From: Ophiosphaerella korrae
Taxonomy: Eukaryota > Ascomycota > Dothideomycetes > Pleosporales > Phaeosphaeriaceae
Length of the DNA: 64,000 nucleotides
Assembly: GCA_028456385.1 (NCBI GenBank)
Contig: JALNQF010000191.1
Location: forward strand, 18,540-82,539
Direction: 5' to 3'
The position numbers and the translations under genes are program-made. Positions 12,201 through 24,339 of this stretch are shown here, one piece after another. A model generated the notes under the pieces. That model saw only the letters and a list, made by a program, of their open reading frames with translations, made no database searches and was not told the DNA's origin. Within the stretch, counting starts at the first letter, position 1, and each line of letters starts with the position of its first letter.

Positions 12201-12663
12201 AATGACCACTACTTTAGTTGCACATTCGCCGCAGAGCAAACAACTTGTGGAGCATACCACGCCTAATGGAATAATCTTAGTCGGACTCCGCTCATGTGGA
12301 GCTGACCAAGACTGAACATCGCAGGCAGCAATGACATGGGCTCATAAAACTAGCCCAATCATTGTGCGCGACTATCAACAAGTTCCAAGCGTCACAACAT
12401 CGCGAATGAATCTGTGAGGAGTCCAGGTGCCACTCTGAAAGAAAAAAAAAACGGGTTTAAGGTGAGTAGGAGGAGTTGTCTTACTCGCAAGTCAGGAAGC
12501 AGAAGCAATCTGACCATTTTTTTTGCATTGGCGTCCTTGTAGTTTCCACGACGAGCACAACATGTAGACTGAAGCCTGTATTCGCCAAACCCAATGAGAT
12601 CAAACTACCCTCCATATTGAATCGTCCATGACCACCAGATACCAAACTATTCTTCACTCCCTC
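9277..12663. other. Long gene-free region upstream of the cyclin gene
   Basis: About 3.4 kb without a supportable gene. ORFs up to 120 codons occur on both strands but show biased Arg/Pro/Ala composition from a C-rich base composition and no recognisable motif or splice partners. The part near 9277-10600 is likely 5' UTR and promoter of the cyclin; 10000-10500 has GT/GTGG-rich simple runs. 12480-12663 is the 3' flank of the next minus-strand gene. Confidence 0.45.
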
Positions 12664-13677
12664 TTAACGGAACCCCAAAGGACATGCTGCACCCCCCGCC
12701 TCAACGTTCGGATGACCATCCGGAACCTCGATCCCCCTTTCCCTCACTGTCTCCTTAACCTCCTCCGTCTGCACCGTACCATCCGGCAACGTCTGCCCTC
12801 CAGGAACCTGGACGCCCATCTGTGCATTATCCAGTGCCTCCGCGGGCGCAACCCCCTTGTCCACCATTTCTTTCTGCACTTCACCATCCGGCGCAATCTG
12901 CCTAAACATATCCATTGGATCAAACCACGTCCTAACCCCCTGCAGCTGCAACTTTTCATTCACCGTCGCAACCGTCACGCCCTGGATATCAATCGCCCCG
13001 CCATGCGCCTTGGCCCGCACCTTCTCCCCTTTATCGTTGATCCCCACATAGTCGTTCTTCATCACGCCCCAGTGTCGCCACCGGAAACTCACCGTCGGCG
13101 GCCCGCTATATACTTCGAGCACTTCCCATGCAAACGTAGGCATCATGCGTTTGAATGTCTTGTGCGACGACGCAAAGTCTGATCGGGTCGGATCATAGTA
13201 TTCGTTGGGCGTGATGATGGCGTTGTAGGTTCCGACCTGAACACATAACATGGTCAACCTCTCACTTGCATTGCATTGGACGGGTCCGCACTGCACTGCA
13301 CTGCACTGTACGTATATACACATTACTTACTTCGAGCATGTGCTCTGCGCCCTGGGGCTCAGAGCTGTTAATAGCGAAAGAGTAGTTGTCGTGGTCGACT
13401 GTGCGCCAGTCGGAGAGAGCGGGCTTAAATGACGCTTCGATTTCCCAGTTCTTGACCAGGCTTTGGACAATGTCGGGGAGGGAGCCGGCTTCGTGGTGCA
13501 TTTGTTTGGCTGGCATGGTAAGTAGGTGGGGTGGATAAGTGTCGGCGTGGTATGCTCCTCACTTTCTTCAAACATCTTTCTCGTCTTGGTGTAATCTGGT
13601 ATCAAATTGTACCGCCATTTGGCGTCTTTGTCTCCGAGGACGGCATCTGGGTTGGTGGCGTAGTCTGGTAGGGCCAT
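12664..13677 (-). CDS. SnoaL/NTF2-like 'pathogen-related' protein
   Basis: Three exons, 13677-13563, 13509-13331 and 13236-12664, give 288 residues; phases fit at both GT-AG introns (53 and 94 bp). It starts MALPDYATNPDAVLGD and contains WRYNLIPDYTKTRKMFEE, KNWEIEASFKP, DWRTVDHDNYSF, and TFAWEVLEVYSGPP followed by FRWRHWG. I recognise this as the fungal counterpart of proteins annotated in plants as 'pathogen-related protein', with an NTF2/SnoaL-like barrel. Biochemical function is unknown. The C-terminal 60 residues (PGGQTLPDGTVQTEEV...) are acidic and probably disordered, ending in a CPLGFR-type tail. The second intron contains a short TGCAC tandem near 13290-13312. No signal peptide is visible. 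Confidence 0.75.
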
Positions 13678-15298
13678 TGTGGAGATGGATGATATGAATG
13701 TGATGTTTGTCGAGGGATCGAATATCGAGACAAGAGCGAGCTAGGCCTTTATACCAAATTCGTTGGCCGTGGAGTGAATGTATTGGAAAGGGATATTCTG
13801 AAGCAGGGGCAATCACCCACTCGACACAATTACCACCTATGCTTTTATACATGTTTGCTATCCAGAAGCTTGTCTTGGAACCTTACCAAGGACTGGGCCA
13901 GTAAGCCCGCAGCAGATGACCCTGGATCCTTGCAACGCAGGGAGTATTGACTTTATGCGGTAGGTTGTCAGGACATAGTGAGCAAATCACATTAGTTGCG
14001 CCCCAGTGTGTTGATTTCGGACCTAGATAGCTCTCGTATTTGACAGGATACGCGAAAACCTAAAATCGTGGTTCAGAGTGGGACGAGCTGCAAGTAGCGG
14101 GGATTGCCCTAGATGCTCCGTATCTCCGCTGGGACTGCTCGGGTTTTAATTCAGCCCAGCAAGTTGAATGCGCAACATCCATCTCTTCTCAATCAGACAG
14201 TAAATGCCATCCAACGTGGTATGACTTTTTGTTCTTTTGTGGCTCTATGTTATAACGTTGACGATCCTTGTTTGCTGTGTTACTTGAACATCGGCAATAA
14301 GGGAGAGCAGGGTTTGGGTGGATCGCGAGATCGCGCACTAACCACTCAGGATATTCTACCCCAGTTTCAATACAGCCAACAGAGAAGATAGTAATTCTTG
14401 CATGGGCTAGTTGCTGCAGGTTAGATTTTAGGGCGGGAAGTATAGTAGCCGTGCCAGGTTTCAGTGTTCCGTTCTAGAGAACTCTCGACCATTTGCATAA
14501 TCTGTCTTGATCGTAATATGCAGTCATCGCCGCCAATTCGTTGTTTCTATGGTTTGCTCCAATCTTTCGTGGGGTGACATTTTTGATAACTTTTGGAATT
14601 ATGAGTATGGATTACATGCCTCGGAGGTCTTCCTCAAGTTGTCAAGCAATATTAGAGGACGGAAAGTGACATGCTAATCATCAATTTTACCCGCTCCTTG
14701 TGAATAAAGCTAATGTGTCTCGCGCCGACATGATGCAGCCGGGGCGACAGGAATCGAGAAGCTAGACGGCACGAACCTTCTAATCAGTATGAGATGGTTG
14801 GTTGTTTTCCAGAGCCTCAAGGAAGGGTCTCCGGAAACGCGGCCTAGGCATCCACTTGTTGGTTCCTACTGTGTACTCAAGTAGCGTTGGTGGCTTCAAA
14901 TACTCTTGCATATATGGAGAAGAAACGCCACAAAAGGCTATGTATGTGCTAATTTTCAATCTTTTTGGGGGGTTGGAAGTTATTTTGCCCGATAAAGTCT
15001 GGATCTGGGAGAATTGTTGTGCATATGAAGCCGTTGACGCTACCTTAGCTGCAGGTTCTCTTAGATGAACCATCTGGCCAGCGTTTAGTTGATCATGTCT
15101 GCCGCATATCACGCTGCACAGACGAAAGTATTCTTTGAAGACTAGCACAAATTTCATGTGATGTAGTCGTGGTTGAGGTTGCGCATTTGATATTAGCGTA
15201 GTACATGACGTCACCTGATAACTCATACTTTGAGCTACGACGGCGAACAACAACAGTTCACGAATGATAAGCGTCGACAAGAAATCTACCAGCTCAAC
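13678..15298. other. Intergenic, no gene recognised
   Basis: Promoters of the two diverging neighbours (SnoaL-like gene, minus; PIP-kinase-like gene, plus) lie here. A minus-strand ORF at 14780-15496 runs into the PIP-kinase exon and is judged a shadow. A 92-codon plus ORF at 14113-14391 has no recognisable content. Confidence 0.45.
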
Positions 15299-16469
15299 AT
15301 GGGGATACGCGAACGTCTCATTAGTACCTCTATCCTTCGCGCGATATTTAGACCTACTTCTCAGCCTAATGACGGAGAGGCGCGTCCTGGACTGCTCGCG
15401 CGAATCATAACCTTCTTCTCTTTCTTCAGCCTCACGCTTGCAAGATATCACGCAAAGCTCTTCAAGAAACTTCGAAACGAAATATGGCAGATTCAAGAGG
15501 AAGAATACATAGAAAGCTTCCGCAGTCCAAGCAAGAACAAGCGCACTGATTTGGTCTCGATCGGTGATCTTGGATATTCTGGATCAGTATGTGTAGTGCA
15601 TCATAACTGATATTTTCCCTGGTAATATATAATAGACATTCTTCACGACTCCAAATTCGAAGTACCTAATCAAATCGCTCCCTCGTGCCTTCGAGCAGTC
15701 TTTCTTTCGCGACCGCCTTCTCAATCCCTATGTGGAACATATGGAACTCAACAAGAACTCCCTCCTAGTCCGTATCACCGACCTGCTATATTGCCCCACA
15801 ACCACCCTGGGCGCCATCATTGGTGCCGCACCCAGCCATCACATGGTCATGGAGAACATCTTGTATGGAAAGTCAGCTTGCGCCAAACACCACCAAGAGC
15901 AGTGGGAAACATACGACCTCAAACCGAATGACTACTTCTACCCCGAGCGTGATGTTGCTGGCGGCAGATTGGCTCCCGAAAGCGTCAAGGAGCGCCTCAT
16001 CGATGACTTCCCTGACAAGATCCGGGTGACCATTGACCAAAAGGAGGAACTCGTCGCACAACTATTTCGCGACTCCAAGGTCCTAAGAAACAACAATGCC
16101 GTGGATTATTCCCTCTTCTTGGTCCGTTACCCTGCAGACCTGGAACACGTCGCCACCCCACCTGGTCGGGGTTCATCATGGCGCAATGGCGTGGTGTCTC
16201 TGGATGGCAAGTGGGTATATCGTGCGATCATTCTAGACTTCTTCTGGGCCAAAGACGCACTTCAAGCGCAGACGCTCACGGGCTTAGTTAAGCTGTTCAA
16301 TGCGCTGAAATGGGGTAAGGACCATGGGCCCATGAGCATCACGACGACGAGCGACGAGTATAGGCAGAGGTTCCTTAGCATGGTCGAGGATATAGTTGAG
16401 GTCCTAGATAGTTCCGGACGCCCTTCTGGAGAAATACGTGGTGTTGCTTCTGGTAGTGCAGAGGTGTAA
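15299..16469 (+). CDS. Short phosphatidylinositol-phosphate kinase-like protein
   Basis: Two exons, 15299-15586 and 15636-16469, join in phase 0 across a 49-bp intron; 373 residues from the first ATG of the frame. The order of motifs is that of a PIP4/5-kinase core: an N-terminal helix region (FKKLRNEIWQI), a GYSGS turn at the position of the kinase Gly loop (GRSGS), then TPNSKYLIKSL with the ATP-binding Lys at residue 109, DYSLFLVRY at about 253-261 matching the DYSLLVG block, and YRAIILDFF at about 291-299 matching the metal-binding IID. The protein lacks the extra domains of Fab1 or Mss4 and is a minimal, diverged member; the activation-loop specificity segment is not recognisable. It could be an active lipid kinase or a pseudo-kinase. 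Confidence 0.72.
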
Positions 16470-19044
16470 CTGTGTGTTATTTCAATATCCTATATCAGAT
16501 CAGCGAGGCCTAGTCCAATATGAATATCTTGAGTAATCGAACCTATCTTAATCAGAAGCATGTTGATCAGTCTCTACCTCGCCTCTATCATCGAAATGGT
16601 AAGTAAAATCGTAAATCGCCATACTTTCTGACGCATGACCTCAAGCCGAGCAACTGAATCATCGGTACCTATTGCCACAAATATAAACATCACAAGTAGT
16701 TACTCTTTCATGCTAGTGCTAGGGGGGGGGGAGGGGGCGGACTACGATGTAGGAAGGCAATCAGAATTAATACTTTGCCTTTTCAAACTTGGTGTCTTCC
16801 TTAGTGCCTGGGGAGGAATTGATGGAGCGCTTTATCCGGCTGGGCATCCTTTTACCTTCCAAATATCTGGGCATGATATGTTACTAGGTTTATATAATAT
16901 TGACGTGTATTCAAACTTTGTGGGTACGTTTTGCTATACTCGGGCAGTTTAGTATGTTGCTCCATGGGAAGCTACCACTAAATGAAACAGTAGTGTGGTG
17001 ATAGCGTGTACTCGGTGGGTAGATGAAGACCCGAGTATTTATCGGCAGCTGCATTCTTTCGCTGTTTTTCGGTCTGTCCGTTGATTGTCGAGTGATGATC
17101 TCTTTTTCTCACTTGTATCTCCTCTTACGGTGTCTCGGAGCTCGGTTCTTCCTTACACTTATACTCTCGCTTCTACCCCCTTTATACTTCTGTAGCGCCC
17201 CACCAAAGCAACCTTACGGAATTTGGGTAACTAAGATCTACACCACCTTTTGCCTGGCAGAGCCGTATATATGCCGGTATAGCCGAAGAATCACGCGGCC
17301 AAACGGAACGCTCTGAAATAATACTAGCCGGTATAGCGTTAGAGGCGGCTAGCGTGCTTAGATATGCCACTGGATCAGCGATTTTTCGCTGCTGATTGAA
17401 CCTACAAGTGATAATAATTCGATAGATTTTGTGTTCTAGGTGAGGACACGAAAATATGACGGAGGAGGGTATTCTCCATCACAAACAAAGAGAAGTTACA
17501 ACACTTCAAAAATAGTTGATGAGGATGAAAGTAACTTCGCTGGTCTTTCTGGGACCCCGAGAAGTTCTCAGAGCAAAAAATGATATCAACAGTATGGGAT
17601 CTAGGCCTGAAGGGCTGCGGGGTCGCCACGGTATGTCTCCGGCATGGCCACAAGCTGTGCCTGCACTTTAATTTCGGCGCCTTTTTGTTTGGAGCTTCCT
17701 TCTTGATACGCCTTTGTAGTTGAGCTTGTCGTTCACTTTCGGCTCTTACCTTGGCTGGGATTGGTCTAGCTATGCACTACTAAAGTGATGTATCAACTAA
17801 TATAGATTGGTAATAGTTCAATACACCAAGCCTGTGTCGGTGGTTTGAAATGACCGAGCTGCGACCACGTGATCTACTACAAACACGGTTAGTCATTGAG
17901 AACTACTCATGTTGTAAATAGGGGGTAGATAAACCTTAATTATTAGATAGAGATGGAAACCTTTGGAGCTTAGCGTTGATGTGTAGTGTCCGTCCAGGAC
18001 TATCCGCAGGTCATGCTGCATTTTCTTACTGACGACACCGGGTTGCACACAAATCCGACTATTGCGCTAGCTCCAGACACTATCGTGTGTGTTATAGGTA
18101 GAATGGGCTCACGATGGCGGTGAGCGACACAAGGCGAGAAAAGGACGTATGTTTGTCTTGTAAATGGCGTCATTGGACATCAGCCGAGGACTTGAACAAA
18201 CGAGGACGACGGTGCCAGATGTGCCAACGCAGCACTTGCGGGGGAGGTCACGATGTTTTGCAAGCTAACCCCAGGCTCATTGTAGTGGGCCAGGGTGGTT
18301 CCGGCGAGGGAATACAAAGTAGTCGACATGTGCCACCGGGAATTAGGCAAGCTGATATGCAGGTGGGCACGCGGCCATGCGGGGGTGGTGGCTAGACGGT
18401 TCCGCCCGTGTAGGGCTAGATAGAGATAGAGATAGAGATAGAGATTTCATGGAGAGGAGTGGAATGGCGAGGCCAGAAGGGAACAGTATGCACATGGGCC
18501 GTAGGTAGAAGGATTAGGATGTAAATTCCTTGGGGAAAATGGTGGGAACCGGCGGTGGGCACACGCGCGATGATGCTCATAGGGCCAAGCGAGCTGCGGG
18601 CGCAGGTGTCACTCCTGCGGCGTTGCAGTGATGTCATATTTGAGAAGCATCGTGGGATTCCTCGCCCTTGACATAATCCCCTCCTTCCCCCAGGGAAAAA
18701 GGATCTTAGGAGATCATCCCAGTTGCCGCCCTTTGCTGCTTGCTACCTAACACTTGCATCATCCAGCCCAGCCCCCACTGTACTCACCCACCATCGACCC
18801 CCCTACTACCACCACCAACCCCGCACAAGACAGACTCAAGCAATCAATCGCACAGCCACGACTGCGCACCCTCACAGCAAGGCCTTGGCCACCAACTACG
18901 TAGCATTCGCTACTCTCTGGACTCACCCTAAAAACTATCCCTATCCCACAGCCGTGCCCCCGCCGCTGTGCCCAACCAGGAGCCCGCATTTTGCCGAGCC
19001 TTACGTCACTCTCCCAGATATCAGGCTTCTGGCGTGATTGAAAC
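16470..19044. other. Intergenic, 2.5 kb
   Basis: No gene with convincing coding character. It contains a G-run near 16722-16731, a hydrophobic T-rich ORF at 17023-17316, and a minus ORF at 17182-17370 with some coding look but no partners. A C-rich pyrimidine stretch (18720-19030) immediately precedes the RS-protein gene and is probably its promoter/5' UTR. Confidence 0.45.
18416..18447. repeat. GATAGA microsatellite
   Basis: About five tandem copies of the hexamer TAGAGA (read as GATAGA/AGATAG), 32 bp, in intergenic DNA. Confidence 0.85.
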
Positions 19045-20767
19045 ATGTCAGTCCTTGCCCTCAAAGCCATCGACTACGGCGCCGAGCAGATCCCCGACAA
19101 GTTTTTCGAGAAGATCCCCGGCGGCTTCTTTACCTCTCAAGAAAAGAAAAAGATAGACAGAGGCCGCGCCGGCAGGAAAGAAAAAGAGCGACACCGTAGC
19201 GAACAGCGATCCAGCAGGCGCAATTCGCGCCGGGACCGTAGCCCTTACACAGACGACTCTGGCCATAGCGCTTACGACACCGACTACGACTACGAGCGCG
19301 ATCGGAGAAGGCAAGGTCGCGGCCGTCGAGCAAAGAGCGCAGGAAGAGCACCAAGTGAAAGCGTAGGTCGAGGACGCGACCATCGCCGTAGCAGTGGCCT
19401 GGACGGTGAATACAGCGACCACAGAGATATGGCGCAGCCTGAGCAGGGAAGTCCCTACTTCCCTCCCCCACCCTCATCCGACTACAGGCCCTACAACCAT
19501 CAGGTAAATATTTTTCCTCGTTCTAACACTGCTTTTCTTCCGATCGTGGCCGCCTCGTCGACACCAATGAACGCGCCTCCTTTGGCGTGGCCACCAATGT
19601 CGATGAGCCGAACACCATTAAATCTCCCGGCTCCCATCTCATGCCAGCCTCCTATGTTTGACTTTCTCCGTCGCGGCACTTCTGTCTCTGCTACTTTTTC
19701 TCCTTCTACCGCGCCGCCTCTTGCCGCCTTTTTCGCACGCCCACGTACTAACACCCCCAAGTCAGCAACAGGGCAGCCACGCAGCTCTGCTTCGGCAGCG
19801 CGGTATATGCCTGGTCCTGGGTATGCCCCTTCTTCCGTAAATTCGGGATTTGCCGCCCCTACCGGAGCAAACATACCTTATGCGCCCTACAACCCCGCCG
19901 ACTACGCTTCGAGTGCTGGTGGCTGCCAGGTACCCGGAAACTCTTACCCCTCCCCACCACCATTCAGCCGACAGCGGTCCAACTCCCAGCCTGCCAGCCC
20001 ACCTTACCCAACTTACATCCCCCCTAGCGCAGAGCAGGGCCTGACTGCCTACGGCAACCAACCATCCAGCCACCGCAGCACCAAGTCTCGTCGAGAACAT
20101 CGGCATAGAGCAAGGTCTGCAGATACCCAATCCTCCCGCAAACACTCTGATCATGACTCCGGTCGAGACTCTTCGCGCATGACTAAAATGCGTGAAAGGT
20201 TCGATGACGGGCTTCTGCGTGAGAGCGGGTTGGCGGCTGCGATGGGAGGTGCGTTGGCAGGAGGATTTGCAGGGAGACAGTTAGGTAAGAGTAAGCTGAC
20301 CACACTGGCAGGTGCGGCAGCAGGTGCATTGGGCGGACAGGCGATGGCAAACAAGCGATCAAAGTGAGTGATAGCCGATTCTATAACAGATGGTTCTAGA
20401 CGTCAATGCTGATCAATCCACCAGGAGTAGAGGCCCGCAGCGATCCCGTTCCCGGTCGAGGTCTCGTTCACGCTCCAGACATCGACATGATGATCGTGCA
20501 CGCAGCCGTGACCAGGGCTATCAACGAAGCCCACCGCGGGGTCTCCGTGCTAGAAGCAAGAGTATTATTGATCATTTCCCCTCAAAGTCTCGAGGTGCGG
20601 AGGACCGTGAAACTCGGAGAGATAGACATGACCGACCTGACCGAGGATACGACCGTCCTGATCATGGATATGATCGCGGTCGTGGGGATGATTATGACTC
20701 CTATAGTTCCGAATCTGATGGATCGCCCGTGAACACAAGACGGCATAGGAAGAGACGAGACTACTAG
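19045..20767 (+). CDS. Arg/Ser-rich protein with a glycine zipper
   Basis: Exon 19045-20363 joins exon 20425-20767 through a clear GTGAGT...CCACCAG intron that removes a frame-ending TGA; 553 residues if no other intron is used. The N-terminus (SVLALKAIDYGAEQIPDKFFEKIPGG) is conserved-looking. Then come Arg/Ser/Asp-rich repeats, a Pro/Tyr-rich middle, and near residues 398-434 an alternating Gly/Ala segment (AAAMGGALAGGFAGRQLG) typical of glycine-zipper membrane-interacting proteins. The last exon is again RS-rich (SRSRSRSRSRSRHRHDD). A second intron is likely: GTAAATAT begins at 19504 and an in-frame acceptor lies at 19776, which would remove 91 residues of atypical composition; a stronger branch site/acceptor at 19765 would shift the frame. 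Function unknown. Confidence 0.65.
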
Positions 20768-22811
20768 GTTGAAAGATTTGAATAGGAGTTTGGATGGTAG
20801 ACACCGGTAGACAAGTGATGATTGTACGGCTAGTTTCCTATTGCTTCTATTTCCATACGTTGAGCTTTCTCCTTTGAGACTTTTTCGTAAGGACTTGGCA
20901 CGATTTACGAATTACGAATTACGAGTTATGAATTTGGGGCCGAGGTACCGAATTACGGTGGATGATGGCATGGACGATTGCATGGAGTTTGTACCTAGAT
21001 CTCTCACCTGTGACAGGTGTAGGAAACTAACTTTGGTATCCCTTGTTCCCAGTCTCCCAGGCATTTCGCATGACGCGCTACAGCCTCTTTCGTGTCATCT
21101 CGTCAATGGTCTGCCTGTGCCGCAAGGTTGACCCGAGCCTCTTACAATCTTGACCGGAACCAGATACCTTGTTTTCACCACAACGCCATGGTAATAATCG
21201 CAAAGTGGATCAGTTTTCGGCATGCCTTCCTTAGCACCAACCGCTCGGCTAAACGCGATTTTCACCATCGGACCTTCTGAAACCAATCTCGCTGAGGGCG
21301 TGCCTCCGGAGTTGAGTCCGATACTGCTATCGTATGCACGTATCCGTATTGGTCGTTTAAGCACGTCGATTTTGGTATGCGACGCGCGACGCATGCATTT
21401 TGTAAAGCTTCATGCTTTGTAGATTGGGGATAATCTCGCGTAGTCGAAATAGCCTCGACATAGACCGCCGAGTAGGCACGAGAATAGCTGCAGCAATGCA
21501 GACGTGAGCACTAAGCAGCCTGCCACGGTCTTGTTTTTGATCGGTTTGTCACCACTTCAGCGACTGGTGGCATCGATAAGCCGTGGAAGAGTCTTCGCTT
21601 GTTTGTCTAGTTGTCGATCTAGTCATCCACGTGCATACCCGTGGTGTAGATCTGGCGTGTTATGGTACACATGGTCGCGGACCATTGTTTGAAAATGGAG
21701 TGAGATGGCGGCAGACAGAAGATACATGCCGATCAGCACAGAGCAGCAAGTTGTCGATGTAATAGGTAAGTCGTCGGTTCGCAACCGCAGCTATCCCGGC
21801 GCGGTGCTGGCCAGTATCCCCGTCCCCCCCCCCCCCCCAGCCCAATATAGGTCGTCCAGGCGGGGATCGAATGCCTAGGAACGTTGGTAGACAGGAGTGC
21901 GAGATAGGGCGGACATTGGCCGAACAAAGGGCTATGTACAGTGTGACTCTTAGCTTCCTTTCACTGTCATCCCGAGGTGTTTCCGCTTAGCGACCTTTGC
22001 GCCTGACAAGCGAGCCAAACCGTCGACGCCACCACCACCACCAGCAACCCGTATGCCAAACAATCAAGGGTCGGCCAAGTAGAAACAAAATGCGCCTCCG
22101 CCGTCGTACGACGTTGGATGGTGCTCAAAGGCAGCTATACTAGGCTGCCGGAGCCTGGACGTTCTATCGTTTCCAGAAACCTTCTAACAGTGGTTTGAGA
22201 AGAGTGCGCTAGGGCGCTTTGAACTGCAACAACCACTTCCAATCCTCGGAACGCCTCCGAGCACATGCCCTGTCTTTTGCTCTTTTTGCCTGGCGGCATC
22301 CCCGCTTGCGTCGCCCATTTAAGGCCGCCTACGTATGCCCGATAGGTACTCGATCAAACACTCGTCTGGGATAATGTGGCGGATGGGGCCTAGCATGGTT
22401 CAGCCTGGTGCCCAGCCTTTGTTCGCTGTCCACAGTGGGTTCCAGGGCCATGGTAACCAGGTGCAAGGACTGGGTGGGTTTTTGTCTGTAAGCGTTAGGT
22501 AGGGCGAGTCAAGCTGAAAGTTTGAGGAGGCGCGATAGAAAGAGGAGAAATGATGATTGTGCATTGAGCATCATTTGCGGTAACTCATTTATATGCTGCC
22601 ATGGCACGCTGTCGTTGTGGCTGTTGTTGTGCCTTTTCCTTAGCATGGCTTGTGCCCTTAACGACCACCTTGCTGCTACTGTACGTCGATTACTATAAAC
22701 GAATCGAATTGAATCGAATCGAGTCGATCCTACCACCCGCCTTTCATCCATCACACCCATTTTGGCCTCTACCTCATTCTGGCCATTTCCAATTTTCTCC
22801 CTGAACCAACA
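20768..22811. other. Intergenic, 2 kb
   Basis: No gene recognised. There is a 15-C homopolymer at 21824-21838. The last 150 bp contain a TATA-like TATAAA (22694) and a GAATC repeat before the F-box/2EXR-like gene. Confidence 0.5.
22694..22699 (+). promoter_or_regulatory. Putative TATA box of the 2EXR/F-box-like gene
   Basis: TATAAA 118 bp before the ATG at 22812, followed by repeated GAATC motifs (22702-22728). Position is the only support. Confidence 0.35.
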
Positions 22812-23729
22812 ATGCCCTACACACACTCGCCTTTTTTGGACATTCTCCCACCAGAGCTACGCCTCAATGTGTACGAACACCTCTTGGTCGCATCAACCCC
22901 AATCAAAGGCCCCATTGCCCGCCAATTCGCCTCGGAGCGTTACGACCTGCACACCTCCATCCTCCGAACAAACAAGCAAATCCACGCGGAAGCCCGCCAC
23001 GCCTTTCTCAGCAAAAACACTTTTTGCATAAACTCGGTGCCCCCACTTACCGGCGAAGACGACCAAGAAGGCAGCGGCGCTTTCGAGCCCCCCCTCCAGC
23101 TCAAAGACCTACCTTTGGTCCGCTACCTTGGAATAGACCTCCTCTACTATCCAGCGAAATTACGCACCGCCAGCAGCCCTGCCCCCGGCGAACTCGCTAC
23201 TAATGCCTGGGTATGGCAGCCCGAATGCCCCGGCGCGCAACGTTACGCCACTAGCGTATCGTTTCTGCTCAGTTGCGTAAAACACTCGCTTCTGTCCCTC
23301 ACGCTCGGCGCCGACGTAAGACCGTATTTGTCCTGGCCCCTATCATCCTTTTCACCAACATCAGTACTACCGACAGCAGCCCGCACAGACGACGCGGAAG
23401 ACGTGGACCCTAAGAAGTTTCTGACGGGTTTCTTAATGGTGGATCAGAATCGGCGGTTTAACGATTCGCTGGCTGCCCTGGGCGTCCGGACCGTTGCGCT
23501 GCGGTTTGATTTCCCTGAAGCGTATTTTGACTTTGAGGCTAGTCGTGAGTTGGTGTTGATGGATTCTCTAGTGCATCTGGCTGGTCAGGTGTTGATTGCG
23601 AGGAGAAAGATGCACATGCGGGCTGCGCTGGAGGAGGGTGATGATAGCGAGGGGTTTGCGCAGATTACGTTGCCGTGGCCGTGTTTAGGTGCCGGCGAGG
23701 AGGTGCGGAGGACTTATGGCATGGCGTGA
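22812..23729 (+). CDS. F-box/2EXR-like fungal protein
   Basis: A single exon of 305 residues. The start FLDILPPELRLNVYEHLLV is an F-box-like leucine-rich helix pair, followed by LHTSILRTNKQIHAEARHAFLSKNTF, the pattern seen in the large Pezizomycotina family annotated as F-box or 2EXR domain proteins. The remaining 250 residues show no catalytic motif; there is an acidic insert around residue 80. Members are usually orphan proteins of unknown role; if the F-box is real it would bring substrates to an SCF ubiquitin ligase, which is inference only. No signal peptide. Confidence 0.7.
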   Translation: MPYTHSPFLDILPPELRLNVYEHLLVASTPIKGPIARQFASERYDLHTSILRTNKQIHAEARHAFLSKNTFCINSVPPLTGEDDQEGSGAFEPPLQLKDLPLVRYLGIDLLYYPAKLRTASSPAPGELATNAWVWQPECPGAQRYATSVSFLLSCVKHSLLSLTLGADVRPYLSWPLSSFSPTSVLPTAARTDDAEDVDPKKFLTGFLMVDQNRRFNDSLAALGVRTVALRFDFPEAYFDFEASRELVLMDSLVHLAGQVLIARRKMHMRAALEEGDDSEGFAQITLPWPCLGAGEEVRRTYGMA

Positions 23730-24339
23730 ATTGGAAGATAATGTTTTGAATACAGTGTAGAGCTGTTTTGGAAGTCACTTGGGTAACGGAGTTTGTGTGG
23801 GGTTTGTGTGGGGGTTTTGTATGTTATCAAGATACCCACGTGTACAGCTGGATTTCTTAGTATAGAATCTTATCATTGTACATCATTCTAAGGTTCAGCG
23901 GACCAAAGGAGTGAGGGTTTTTCTTTTGAGTCTACACTGTATTCCTGCTTTCTCCGCATTCCCAACGCCGGTGACCAGTTGCCGTACATAAGCTTATCTG
24001 CCTCGTAAACGCTAATCTCATAAGCTCATGCAGGAGAGGTCCTGTCACATAACGGAACTTCCGAATGCAAAGGCTTGGAAGAAAGCCATACGTTCTGACG
24101 GACGGGTACAAGCGAGAACGAGGGATCAGCGTTCGCACAAAGTTATGCGCTAAACCTGTAACAAAATGGTGTCGATACGCGAAAGTTAACTGCACACGTG
24201 TAAGTGCTTCCAAGCGTAGCTTGTTGCAGCCATATTACAAGTGTTGTCTAATAGGTGGGTGGCGTGTTTTGCCCGATGGCTCACGCCATATTTTGAAAGT
24301 AATCGTGTTTCTTGCTTTCTCATGCCGTAGTGTATGGTA
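23730..24339. other. Intergenic (convergent 3' ends)
   Basis: Lies between the 3' ends of the F-box/2EXR-like gene and the methyltransferase gene. No coding signal; a plus ORF at 24065-24598 is partly the shadow of the methyltransferase gene. Confidence 0.5.

Noticed and set aside
14780..15496. 238-codon ORF on the minus strand
   Set aside because: It overlaps exon 1 of the PIP-kinase-like gene antisense and shows no motif or sensible composition; it is taken as a shadow ORF.
17023..17370. Hydrophobic ORF (plus) and coding-looking ORF (minus)
   Set aside because: Neither has a recognised motif or splice partner. The minus ORF could be a transposon scrap, but I cannot support that.
18114..18395. 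93-codon ORF with several CxxC pairs
   Set aside because: The Cys pairs are unevenly spaced, the C-terminal half is Gly-rich low-complexity, and no family is recognisable.
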